A stretch of DNA of 64,000 nucleotides. It comes from Alloascoidea africana (Eukaryota; Ascomycota; Alloascoideomycetes; Alloascoideales; Alloascoideaceae). The translations under genes and the position numbers were made by a program. The notes beneath the pieces were generated by a model. That model had not been told where the DNA came from, ran no database searches, and saw only the letters and a program-made list of their open reading frames with translations. This document shows positions 52,529-63,138 of the stretch, one piece after another. The DNA lies in NCBI GenBank assembly GCA_030581615.1, contig JAKTTT010000018.1, positions 248,001 through 312,000 of the forward strand, in the 5' to 3' direction. How positions within the stretch are numbered: the stretch's first letter is position 1; each line of letters opens with the position of its first letter.

Positions 52529-53353
52529 GGTTATGGTTGATTTGAATCCGAGCATCTTTTTTTTACTTTTTTTCTTAATAAATAGAAAGTATAAACGACT
52601 ATAATGAGATACGATATTTAGATAAACGGGAACTTCTTTATTTTTATGATCCATCAATATTATTCGAAGGTGATCAATTGGATTGTGTTTAAAATCTTTC
52701 CTTTCTCTAGCCTACAGCCTTGACCCTTCAAGTAATAGCCTATTATACAAGTTGATATGCTTCTATCGGTTACCTCTATGGAATTTTTTACACGGTTGTT
52801 CTTCTCTAAGTGTATTGAGGTGGAAAGGCCAAAGAATAGGCCTGCGAATGGCAATAGGCAAAATTCATGGCGGTGGATTTAGCATTTCCACAGGTGTTCC
52901 TTTGCTTTCACATAAATAAACGCTTTAATCTCGCCTCACAAGAGAAATCCCTTGCTTTACAAAAATAACAGGACTCAATAGTCATGGTTACCCGGTAATA
53001 TATCACGTGCTGGATATTTCAGGTTTTTGCCGCGGTGATTTGATTTTGGCTCTCTTTTAGCTTCAATATGCATTGAGCCATGCCTCTGTGAAAGCTAACT
53101 TTGCAAAGCTTACTGGCTAAACGCTTTTGCAGTTCATCACTCCATGTTCACACTTGTTGTGAAAATTGAAAGGAGTAAGAACGTATGGCAATTTCTTCGG
53201 GTAACTGATTTAATTTAATTGAATTGAATTGAATACCATCAAATCCAATTCCGTTCAATTCACGTGCAGACAACAATGAAAATGATAACAAGAAGGGCAA
53301 AAATGTCAACAAATCCAACTGCCGGCTGCTAGTGTTAAACATTGAAAGACACC
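52529..53353. other. Intergenic between PLC1 and PRP20
   Basis: No supported gene. A minus-strand open stretch at 52660-52854 has protein-like composition but no convincing start. An AATTGAATTGAATTGAAT run lies near 53216. Confidence 0.55.
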
Positions 53354-55276
53354 ATGGCCCCAAGATCTAGAAAACGTGGAGCAACAAGCACGGCTGCTTC
53401 CACTGACAACGATGTCAACAACACAGCAACGGCTCCCAAAGTTGTCAAAAAGTATGGAGCGCAGAATAAATCAGGAAAAGTTTCCAAACCAGCTGCGAAA
53501 CCAAGATCAAATGTAACAAAGAAAACTAAGAAAACAGAGACCAATGGAAATCATGGAACCAGGACTTCTAAAAGGACAGCCTCCGCATCGTCGGCAAAGG
53601 AACAGAATAAAAAACAAGAAAAGAAAGAGACCCAAGGGGTGGGGGTGGTGGAGCCATTAAGGAGAACGAGAAAGAAAAAGAGACAACTTGTAGGGAAAGG
53701 CTCAACATCTACAGAAGCACGATTGAGATCACAAAACGAAGCAGCGCAAATTCGTTCAAATGTTTCTTCAAAATCACAATCAGAGACAGTTGAAAAGCAG
53801 ACCAAAAAGAAGCAAATCTCAACGTCCACTAGAACAAGTTCTAGAACAAGTTCTAGCACAACCTCAGTCACCAAGAAATCCTTTCGAACAAGATCGAAAT
53901 CACATTTACCCGAAATCAATAAAATTCCTGGTTTGAAAAAGGAAAAGCTAAATGTCTACGTTTTTGGCACTGGAGATATGTGCGAACTAGGGCTTGGAGA
54001 AGACGAGGAAGAGACTGAAATCTTTGAGCCCCTTCTTAACCCTTATTTGCACAGAGAAAAACAGGGGATCGTTGATCTGGCTGTTGGCGGGGCACACACT
54101 TTAGCCCTGGATCACAACGGAAGATTGTGGTCTTGGGGTTGTAACGATCTTGGCTGTCTTGGTCGTAGGACGGACATCAGCGAAGAAGACAAGGAGCAGA
54201 ATCCCGGCGAATCTACGCCGGCACTAGTCGAGGGTGTTCCTGAAGATGTGGAATTTGTACAAATGGCGGCATCCGATAGCATGTCTGTTGCTCTAACCTC
54301 TGATGGGTTTGTGTATGGATGGGGAACATTTAGGACCAACGAGGGGAAACTGTCATTTGATGGTAATGTCAAAATACAAAAGACCCCGGCTCTGATTCCT
54401 TACCTGGACAGTGTGGTTCAGTTAGTGGCCGGAAAAGATCACATTTTGGCATTAACGACATATGGGACAGTATTTTCCTGGGGAAACGGCCAACAGTTTC
54501 AACTAGGGAGGCGATATATGGAGAGAACAAGATTACAAACCCTAGAACCTAGAAAATTGGGCTTAAAACACATTGTCTTCATAGCTTCGGGAGCCTTCCA
54601 CTCGTTTGCGATAGACAAAGATGGAAGAGTTTTATCTTGGGGATTGAATCAATTCGGACAGTGTGGAACTACAGAGTTTTTCAGAGAGGAAGATCTTGTG
54701 ACCTCCCCTACTTATATCGACGAACTGGATGGGAAAAACATTGTTGCAGTTGCTGCTGGAGAACATCACTCTTTAGCTTTATCAAAAGAAGGTGATATTT
54801 ATGCGTTTGGAAGAGCAGATTCTTGTCAGCTTGGATTTGCCAAAGGGAACTTTCCCGAGAACGCATATAAAGACGCATATGGTGTTCGGGCTGTTCCAAC
54901 ACCAGGAAAGCTGGTAAAAGTACAGCGGTTTAGAGCAATTGCATGTGGCAGTCACCACAGTATGGCAATCTCTGATGAGGACGGATCTGTTTGGTCCTGG
55001 GGTTTTGGCGGTACTTATCAGGTTGGTCAAGGCGAATCTGATAATGATGTTGAAACACCTACAAAAATCGCATGTGCTCAGATAAAATCTGTTGACATGC
55101 GGGTCGTTGGAGGTGGGGGCCAGTTTAGTGTAATAGGAGGAGTTCCTACGAAAGCCAATGAGTCGGTAAACGATGTAAAGGAAAACGGACTAAATGGTAC
55201 AAACAGTACAAGACTTGATAGTGACGTGAAGATGCAAGACGCAAGTGTTGAAGATGGAGATGTTGAAATGTCATAA
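53354..55276 (+). CDS. PRP20: Ran guanine-nucleotide exchange factor (RCC1/Prp20) with long basic N-terminal tail
   Basis: Chromatin-bound exchange factor for Ran/Gsp1 that sets the nuclear RanGTP gradient. 640 aa from an ATG in a strong context (ACCATGG). Residues about 195-605 form the seven-bladed RCC1 propeller: VYVFGTGDMCELGLGED; VDLAVGGAHTLALDHNGRLW; SWGCNDLGCLGR; FVQMAASDSMSVALTSDG; VAGKDHILAL; IASGAFHSFAIDKDGRVLSW; VAVAAGEHHSLALSKEGDIY; AIACGSHHSMAISDEDG. The preceding 190 residues are K/R/S/T-rich and disordered, much longer than in baker's yeast (482 aa in total), likely for DNA and nucleosome contact and nuclear import. The tail after the propeller is acidic (SVEDGDVEMS). Confidence 0.95.
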   Translation: MAPRSRKRGATSTAASTDNDVNNTATAPKVVKKYGAQNKSGKVSKPAAKPRSNVTKKTKKTETNGNHGTRTSKRTASASSAKEQNKKQEKKETQGVGVVEPLRRTRKKKRQLVGKGSTSTEARLRSQNEAAQIRSNVSSKSQSETVEKQTKKKQISTSTRTSSRTSSSTTSVTKKSFRTRSKSHLPEINKIPGLKKEKLNVYVFGTGDMCELGLGEDEEETEIFEPLLNPYLHREKQGIVDLAVGGAHTLALDHNGRLWSWGCNDLGCLGRRTDISEEDKEQNPGESTPALVEGVPEDVEFVQMAASDSMSVALTSDGFVYGWGTFRTNEGKLSFDGNVKIQKTPALIPYLDSVVQLVAGKDHILALTTYGTVFSWGNGQQFQLGRRYMERTRLQTLEPRKLGLKHIVFIASGAFHSFAIDKDGRVLSWGLNQFGQCGTTEFFREEDLVTSPTYIDELDGKNIVAVAAGEHHSLALSKEGDIYAFGRADSCQLGFAKGNFPENAYKDAYGVRAVPTPGKLVKVQRFRAIACGSHHSMAISDEDGSVWSWGFGGTYQVGQGESDNDVETPTKIACAQIKSVDMRVVGGGGQFSVIGGVPTKANESVNDVKENGLNGTNSTRLDSDVKMQDASVEDGDVEMS

Positions 55277-55431
55277 AATAACGTAGTAAACCATTATTTG
55301 TGAATGTACTGCTAAATCCTTATAGCTTGAAATTGATTCCAAGCCAATCCAAGCAAATTGTTTCATTAAGTGATAGAGATTTACCTTACAAAAACAGCAT
55401 TACAATTCAAACAAAAAAAAGCACTAGTCAC

Positions 55432-57407
55432 TCACCCACCCAGCGAATCTAGCACAGCGTCGAACTTTCTTGGATCATACTTTATATATTTCTCAGAGTG
55501 CTTTGTAAAGTCACTCGCCGAGTGTTTGTCGTAGAACCGTTTGTATAGTGGTGAGATGAAATGAATTTCTTTCACAAGTAACTGCTTCAGCGCCTGATCC
55601 GTTATGTTGTACGATCGAAACTTGGTAACAAGCTCTTCAAAATCGCTATTGAACGTCTTAAACTTATCCTTGATTGCTTCTCGATCTTTTGAAGACAGAG
55701 CTTTCCCAGAAGCTGGCTTACCGCCGCTTACAACAGTTACATCCAGTAAGATAGATGCAGCGGCATTCCAACCCTCCATAAATAATTTGAGTGCTCTTTT
55801 CTTCAACCTTCCCAACCTCTCTGTTCCCGAGACGCCTAGAATCTTATTCAAATCAGATTGAGAAACAAGCTGCTCTATTAACGTTAAATTTGTAACCAAG
55901 AAAAATCCAATCTGTGTATTCTTCTTTTGAAACGTTTTGGCCTTCATTTCCAGTCCAACCATAAGAGCATCAAACGTATCTGAACAATAGCAGCTGAGTA
56001 GATCAACAGGGTCATCTGGATTTGGTGCGTGGTTAGGAGAAACACTGCTAAATTGTGCAACCCAATATGGCTTTGGATGAGAGGGTATCCAAGATCCCAG
56101 CGACATTCCTTCAATGGCTCTTACTGCGCTGTTTTTGTACTCTGCAAAACGTCTCATCCTAGACATAACGTCAATCGTAACGTCGCAAACTCCGCTGTCG
56201 CTTGGTAAAGCACCTAATGTGCTTGTTCGAGACTCTATAAATCGTAAAAACTCTTGGAAATACTGCTGTGCTATTTCAACAGCAGAGGCGAGACAGGTGG
56301 TTAGCGAAGGATACGACTTGGGGGAGCATTGGTTGAGTTCTCGAGAGACGCGGTCAACGCAATCTATGAGTTCAAATGCTAGCAGGCCCTCTCCCAGAAT
56401 GCTGGCCTTGCAGTAGTTTGCAAGCGAAGTAATAATTCGTGAAAAATCGTCTGTTGACCTTGTGAAGATATCCTCCAGTATCTTATTGCGTACTTCGTTT
56501 TCAGAGGGATACATATCTTGCAAAATAGAGTACTCTAATGAGACAAACCCCGCCAGAGCTTCTGCATACGAGTTGATACCATTCGAGCCTTTTGAATAGA
56601 TCGCGCCTTTCTTGATTGGCTTCGTAGAGGGCTCTAAATTCGCCAACGATTTTGTCACATAATGTGCTCTTTTCGAGACGTAAAGCTCTCTGCCATTTTT
56701 AATATATTTGACAAGGAGCTGGATGTCGTTTAAAGCTCTTGGAGACATGCTTGGGAATGGTTTTTTATTGAGATACTCCTCAGGGTTAAATGGCACAGAC
56801 GTCTGATCCAATATTTTGCTTAACGTATCTTTCAAGGACAGTTTGCTCCTCTCGATCGTCATTTCAGAATTTGATATCATCTTTGTGAACCCACTTAAAT
56901 TGGCTTTTTTCATATCAAAGAGGTTTCCTGTACATGCTTCGATCGCTTCCACATATTGACGGATGCCTACGCTTGGTATGCTAGAAACGCATAGATATGT
57001 TAAAAAAAACAGAGAAAAAGTGGGTAATTGCAATGTTAATGCACTTACTCCTCTTCGTTTAGAACCGCTTCATATTTAGCTGCCTTCTCAGCGTACTGTT
57101 TTACCTCGGCGAGCATATCAAGGATTGAATTGATATCTACATTATTAGTCTCACAAAATTCTCAACCAGCCATATCTTTTACATCTCCCAGAGACAAAGA
57201 ATTCATACTTGAACTGTAAACCCTCAGCCGTTCTGTTCGCTCTATAACAGGTCTAATGGAGTTCCCAGCTTGTGCTGCCGTTTTGGAGAAGCTAGACAGT
57301 GATGTCGTGATGCCCTGCGTTATCTTTTTCACACTGTGGACATTTTCTTCCAGAACTCGTAAATCTGCTTCCTCAGCATCAATTTCTGTTTGCACCATAG
57401 ACATCAT
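55432..57407 (-). CDS. EXO70: Exocyst subunit Exo70
   Basis: Tethers secretory vesicles to the plasma membrane through PI(4,5)P2 and Rho3/Cdc42. Three exons: 57407-57209, 57136-57049 and 56980-55432, with introns of 72 bases (GTATGA donor, ACTAAT branch, GTAG acceptor) and 68 bases (GTAAGT, TTTAAC, TCTAG), giving 611 aa. The spliced N-terminus TERLRVYSSNINSILDMLAE continues into VKQYAEKAAKYEAVLNEEDI, matching the family coiled coil. The C-terminal Pfam-type Exo70 region is long and helical (SMSPRALNDIQLLVKYI, GEGLLAFELIDCVDRVSRE, FFLVTNLTLIEQLV) and ends YIKYDPRKFDAVLDSLGG, with the basic surface patch expected for lipid binding. An earlier in-frame ATG at 57473 would add 22 residues. It is divergent from TRL1, as in baker's yeast. 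Confidence 0.93.
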
Positions 57408-57957
57408 AGCTTTGCTTTTGTGATGTTGGTCAAAGCGATGTTGTAAAGGGTGATGCCACACCTCCTTCTTCATCAAAGGCGTATGGGTGTTTTGAAGATG
57501 TTAGAACAATAATTGACCAGATTGATAAAGGAGAATACTTTAGACGTTACCGTTTCTGTGTATTTGTTTCTTTGTAGACTTTGTTAGTCAGAGATGCTAT
57601 TTTTGTATTTATTGGCATCTTAAGATGAGGTTCATTTTCTGTACTTTGAGCAATCTCAACATTTCTACGACTAAGCTGTTGCGCTTTTGGTTGGCCAACT
57701 TCCTCTTCAATTATTCTTTTATTAGTGAACCTTTTAATTGATCCAAGTACCGCCTATCCACGTCAGAACGGATCTTTGTGAAGCCGCCCTCTCATCTATA
57801 AATTTAAGTAGAGAGGCTTTCTGAAGCTTCAAATCAAAAGGAGTATGGATGTATACACCAGTTCAAATCTGTAAAAGTCAAAAAGAAAAATTAGAACCGT
57901 TCTCATGTCGTTCTCACAATTCCCATTCGGCAGTGAAAGCTTTCTGGCCAACCAGTT
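57408..57957. other. Divergent promoter of EXO70 and TRL1
   Basis: About 550 bases. No other gene recognised. The TRL1 side is AT-rich with short CT runs. Confidence 0.6.
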
Positions 57958-60417
57958 ATGGATGCTGTTTTAGGCTTTAAAAAGTTTCCTCCACCTCAAG
58001 AAGTTCCTTCAATAGGCCAATTGCTAAATCAATTGAACAATGCATCTGATAACGAAGGGAAAGTTCGGCTTATAGATTGCAAGGCCTATGGTTCTCAGAG
58101 AACATTGTCTAGACTTTGGGTAGAAGAAAAGTATCGAGATAAGGTTGGTCTCCCTTCGCATTTTAACAATCTTTTCATTTATGCCGATCCTGAAACGGGT
58201 GAACACACAATAATTGCTCGTGATTATGGCGATTATCTCAACAAGAACGAAGTTTTATCGACTCAAGGACAGACTGAAAGCTCAATCAAGGGACCATATA
58301 TAGGTACTGCCAAAGGGAATGGATCAATGGTATTGGTCTCGGGTTTTGCTGATGGGACACTATTTGTGTCTTGTCAAAGTGATGTAGCTGACAAGAACTG
58401 CGTTGGTGAGAGCGAATCCAACTGGTTTTACGATGTAATGGTCTCGCATGTCAATTATCATGGTTCCACGGAAACATTTGCCAGAACTTTGTATGATCTA
58501 AGTGTTACAGCGGTTGTTGAGGTGAAGAACCATCGTGAGCGCCCACCGAGCTTTTATCTTCACGATCTCATTTGCAACTTTTCATTTTTGTGTTTTCACC
58601 CTTTAGCAGATGTGAGACAGTTCGCCAAGGTCTATGGTTTTCAGAATCCACCGCATTTTTTTAAAGATGATACTGCTTCATTGCATACCTATCTTGAAGA
58701 ATTTGCTGAAATTGAACCATGGGCAAGAGAGATAGATGAGCTGATCATACGTTGCAGAAACCCCAATAGTCAGTTACCTCAAGACTGTATCTTTAAACAC
58801 AAACTCCAAGAACCATACAAGCTCTATCGTTATTGGAAGGAAGCCATTGGGTCATTTATAACCGGAGAAGTTGCACAAGTCCCACCTGGTTACACAGACC
58901 TAACTCAAAGATATGTTGATTGGGCTAAAAGTGCCTTTGAATTGGATCCAACTCTTTCCCAGGATTTCGTTAACGGCAAAGGAATCATTGAGCTGCGAAA
59001 TATGTTTCTGGAACATGTTGGTAGGAGTGGAAATGATCTCCTAGCAGAAACACAGGGGTTTGCTGCAAACGAAAAAGAGATATCTTCAGACAATCATGGT
59101 GTTAATGATACTAAGTATGTTTTTATTCCCATTTCTACAGTTGGGTGCGGCAAAACAACAGTTTCAAGAGGGTTACTGGATTTATTCCCTTCTTGGGGCC
59201 ATGTTCAAAACGATGAGATAAAAAAATCCAAGACTTATAACAAGCTGGTTGATTTATCAATGAAAAAACTTTTTGTTGATGAATGTCCTGCAGTAATCGT
59301 CGATAGAAATAATCACATGTACCGAGAACGAGAACAATTATTCAATGATATTAAGAATCATTTTCTCGTGAGGAAACGCAAATGCAATTTGAAATACATT
59401 TGTCTCGAGTTTCTGACCGGAACTCGTGATCGAGAGTTATGGAAAGTAACAAATGAAAGAGTTAGACAAAGAGGTGATAATCACCAGACGATTAAGGCTA
59501 CTTCTCATGGAGATAGAAAAGTGAACATGATTATGAGAGGCTTTATCAATCGTTTTCAACGGTTGGATACTCGACAACCCCCAGACTGCTTTTTCGACTA
59601 TGCGATCAGACTTGATCCCCCGAAACGTGATTCTTCAAGAAGAAATCTCTTAATAATACTGAACTTTTTAAATAAGCATTGTTCTGATCTTGTCCCAATG
59701 GTTCCTTCCAAAACAAGAATTGATGAGGCTTTCCATAGCGCGTTGGATTATCAACCAAAAGAAATCTCGAAAAGAAGCAGCAGCAGTGCTCTTGGAAAGA
59801 TGCCTTCATCTATGCCCCAACGCCAAATGCATTGGGGCCGTCGATCCCCATTATTCTTTGCAATTGGGTTACAATCGCTTGATCTAGGATCAATCATCAA
59901 TGATTTTCTCGTAAAGCAGGGGAATGTTTCAGCTCTCAATTTTTTCAGAAGATTAGAGGCTGACTATAGGATTCATCGCAAGCCCAGTATCATTCTGATC
60001 CACGCTTCTCAAAGACGAGATCACAATCAACTATATGAACAGTATTGCTCACTCTTGGTTGAAGAGCAGGAAAAGCATACTGGAAGCAATATGATACCAG
60101 TCAACCCTTTCTCGGACCAGACAATTCCAGGTGTTTTTGCTAATATCCGGCCTAAAATGTTGATGTGGGATGAGAATCTATTAATGACATTGGAGGTTGG
60201 AGTTGATATTGAGATGAGTGATGGGAAAAGCATTGATTTGAAATCAGCAAATACACATCCTTATGTAACAATAGGGACGGTGAGAAATGATGTTAAAACA
60301 TTTGTTTCTACAAGCATTATTGAGGATTATTATTCAGGTAAACATACAAATGCTATTGCATGGGATACAGAGCCTGGTGTGTTTCAGAAGCAAACACTTA
60401 CAGTGAGGTATCGTTAG
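57958..60417 (+). CDS. TRL1: tRNA splicing ligase Trl1 with altered cyclic-phosphodiesterase motifs
   Basis: Trifunctional healing-and-sealing enzyme for tRNA exons and HAC1-type mRNA splicing. 819 aa, intronless. The N-terminal ligase domain has the nucleotidyl Lys119 in IGTAKGNGSMVLVSG, plus VTAVVEVKNH, EIDELIIRCRN and FKHKLQEPYKLYRYWKE. The kinase domain has the P-loop ISTVGCGKTTVSRG (Lys399) and GHVQNDEIKKSK. The C-terminal CPD domain is present by length and fold pattern (FFAIGLQSL ... YRIHRKPSIILIHASQRRDH ... NTHPYVTIGTV). However, the first catalytic HxT, normally in a HVTLIH-type strand, reads SIILIH (Ser677). The second, normally PH-(V/I)-T-(V/I)-GT, reads PYVTIGT (Tyr769). Opening of the 2',3'-cyclic phosphate by this protein is therefore doubtful. 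Confidence 0.93.
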   Translation: MDAVLGFKKFPPPQEVPSIGQLLNQLNNASDNEGKVRLIDCKAYGSQRTLSRLWVEEKYRDKVGLPSHFNNLFIYADPETGEHTIIARDYGDYLNKNEVLSTQGQTESSIKGPYIGTAKGNGSMVLVSGFADGTLFVSCQSDVADKNCVGESESNWFYDVMVSHVNYHGSTETFARTLYDLSVTAVVEVKNHRERPPSFYLHDLICNFSFLCFHPLADVRQFAKVYGFQNPPHFFKDDTASLHTYLEEFAEIEPWAREIDELIIRCRNPNSQLPQDCIFKHKLQEPYKLYRYWKEAIGSFITGEVAQVPPGYTDLTQRYVDWAKSAFELDPTLSQDFVNGKGIIELRNMFLEHVGRSGNDLLAETQGFAANEKEISSDNHGVNDTKYVFIPISTVGCGKTTVSRGLLDLFPSWGHVQNDEIKKSKTYNKLVDLSMKKLFVDECPAVIVDRNNHMYREREQLFNDIKNHFLVRKRKCNLKYICLEFLTGTRDRELWKVTNERVRQRGDNHQTIKATSHGDRKVNMIMRGFINRFQRLDTRQPPDCFFDYAIRLDPPKRDSSRRNLLIILNFLNKHCSDLVPMVPSKTRIDEAFHSALDYQPKEISKRSSSSALGKMPSSMPQRQMHWGRRSPLFFAIGLQSLDLGSIINDFLVKQGNVSALNFFRRLEADYRIHRKPSIILIHASQRRDHNQLYEQYCSLLVEEQEKHTGSNMIPVNPFSDQTIPGVFANIRPKMLMWDENLLMTLEVGVDIEMSDGKSIDLKSANTHPYVTIGTVRNDVKTFVSTSIIEDYYSGKHTNAIAWDTEPGVFQKQTLTVRYR

Positions 60418-63138
60418 TATGTTCTTTGGTCAATACAGCTCGATATAGTAATGGTACAATCTGATAATCGTTATTAGAATCAACTCGTTCCGGCTCACTC
60501 AGATGCACGCTCATTCAAGATAATTCTCTTAATCTGCAAGCTATAGACATCCTAGAATCACGCTAAGTTGCTGTTTTTTTTTCAGTTGAAGTAAAGCGGA
60601 TCTCACCCGAGTTGTTCACATGGATTGGGAGTGTGCTTCATAGCCAGCCACTTGTGCCATCGTCAATTTGGCGTAGAGTAAAGAGTCATATCATGTTTGT
60701 CATTGCGTTACATCAAAGCGGGATTTCCCATACTTTTGTGTTATTCTGCTTCTGACCCACGTGCCGTGCGAGTATTGGAAGAATGACGTTCAGATGCACT
60801 TGTGCATTCTTTTTGCCAGAATTGAGAGTTGACAGCTCGTAAATCCTTCACTAAATTCACTCGCAAATCACGACATGCCTTGATCAACAAATCAAACGCA
60901 GAAGTTGGTAACAGATGCCAGTTGATGACGAAACCGAACAGAAGAGACAAAGTCTGGTGTATACAAAGTAATTTCTTTCGGATCTTGCAATTTAGATTAC
61001 TGTGGCTTTTACTCAGATACCAAATATGAGAAGTTGCCGTGCGCCAAGGCAAAAAGACAAGGATCTTAGTAGAATATCCCATTTTGTTAATACAGTGGTT
61101 GGTTTCTCGTCTTTCAACAGGACCTAAGAAGCGCGTCGAGAAGAGCCGAAACACATCAATGGTTTTCCAATTACCAAGTTATGGTTTTCAGATTCTTTCA
61201 AACACAGATATTGGTACTTGATACAAATTCACAATAGAGACTTTTAATCATTTTAGCAATTTACCCCTTTGCTGGGAATGAGATAATAAACTGGCTATAC
61301 GTGGAAATGTACGGCGCTCACTCTTTCAAATACCCGGACTAGATCATGTCTCATCACAGAAAGAAGTAACAAGTCATTCTAATATGGCATCCACATTTTT
61401 GTTGACATTTAAATGTCTTAAACATTCACCTTTCCCAAATTATTCAATCTATATTTCAATCTAAATCAGTGCAAAGAGAAGAAGCCATGTGAATACAGCT
61501 TTGATCAATTTTGCTTTCAACGTGAATCAGAACATTTCCAGTGGGGTTGTTCAAAAAGACTCAGCAAATCCTAGTTTACGATGTTTTTGACAACGATGGT
61601 GGAGTAACATGACATACTTTTCTGTAAACGCGCCAGTACTGCATCCACGAGGGGCTCAACTTCCCGGTCCGCGTGTGAGAAAAATTCTAATTCTAATCAA
61701 TCCAAAATCCGAATTTGACAATCAAAACCGTTAAACAAAATAGACTTGTTAGTGAATAGGTGGCATTGGTGTCATGAGAATATGGAGTTGGTTGTTTGGA
61801 TGAAGAGATAAGGTCAGAAATACAAATATTCAATTATATTACCCTATTAGGAAAGTGGTACTTCCTATTTGAGACATTACATATTGACAAGAAATGGCAC
61901 CTGCCAAAACCACTTTCAAGAAACCCAATATCTAAATGAATAAAAACAGCCAAAAAATATCATTTTAAAGAGAAAATTAATAGAGACGTGATTAAAACAA
62001 TGAATACTTACAATCCCTTTTTCTTAATATTTTGTATTTTAGGATCCTACGCGACAGATTCTCGGATCCTGTGATGAACTCTCAAGATAACAAATTAAAA
62101 CATTTTTTTTTAGAAGAAATATTATAAATTAATAGAATAGATAGGAAAAAATCCAACAAGTACGTGGAATTTAGTTCTGAATGTATCAAAAAAAAATTCT
62201 GTGTTTTCCGGAGGAAAGTACAAATAAAGTTTGAGCTACAGCACAGCACGCTACACGTATCTAAAAAAAATCAAGGAGGAGAGCTCTTCACGGTGATTGA
62301 TCCGGAACAATCATTTTATCACGACATCAAATTATAATTGATTTTCTCTTTTTTTTTTTGGCGGTGGAGGGAGATGTACAGTTTGACCATGGATTGACAA
62401 CTTGGAGACTAACTCTTGTCAAGATGAAACCTTTGGTGTTTTCAGCCAGGAGATAACCACGCGTTTTTCTAGTTATTTTTATCACCTTTTTTTTCGTTTT
62501 CCAAATTGGAATTATAAAATGCCTTAGCCAGCCCCTGTCAAGCATACGACTTACTGCATTCTTTGAACAACGTAGGGCACTAGAAAGAAATCAAAGAAGG
62601 TTATGAGCAACCAACTCTAAGTAAAAATTCCAATGTGACGCGTCCACATTCAGCTTTTATGTATACTGAATTGATTGGTGATGACATCTACTATCCATAA
62701 TGGCCAATTTCCAAAAAAATTTAGATGAAAAAAATACATTTCAAGTCGTAAAACTCTCAGTATGTAGATTGAACAGGAAGAAGTAAATATAAGATAGTTC
62801 ATGAACTTTTTTATGTATTTTTTAGTAAATTGGGTATTTCGAACGAATGGACATCTCCAGGATTCACGGAATAACAATGCAAAATTGAAAAAGGGGAAAG
62901 GAAAAGGGCTAAGATAAAACGCTATATGCGTGACTTGGGGAAACATCAAGAACTAAAAAAAGCCACAACCGTGGTTAAACTAAGGGACAACAGTTCCAAA
63001 AACATGTAATGAAAAATGGGCAAAAGAATAAAAGAAAAGCAGAATAAGACACGAACAAACACAAGAAAGTAAACATAGTGAAGAAAGAAAGAAAAAAGAC
63101 AGCCATTGATCCAATTCTCAGCTGGCATTTCCACCCGA
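60418..63138. other. Gene-poor stretch, about 2.7 kb
   Basis: No gene supported. Open frames are short and compositionally poor. Several A and T runs occur (61962-62300), along with GGATCC-flanked dyads near 62042-62071. It may contain regulatory sequence for genes beyond the window or an unrecognised RNA. Confidence 0.5.

Noticed and set aside
52660-52854. Minus-strand 64-codon stretch (PFAGLFFGLSTSIHLEKN ... LNTIQLITFE)
   Set aside because: Composition is protein-like, but no convincing ATG, upstream exon or family was found.
57137-57166. A 30-base intron at the stop near 57160 in EXO70
   Set aside because: Too short for a spliceosomal intron. Using the GTATGA donor at 57208 gives a 72-base intron and a better match to the Exo70 coiled coil.
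60741-61154. Minus-strand 137-codon stretch in the right-hand gap
   Set aside because: No domain, poor composition, no conserved motif and no splice context.
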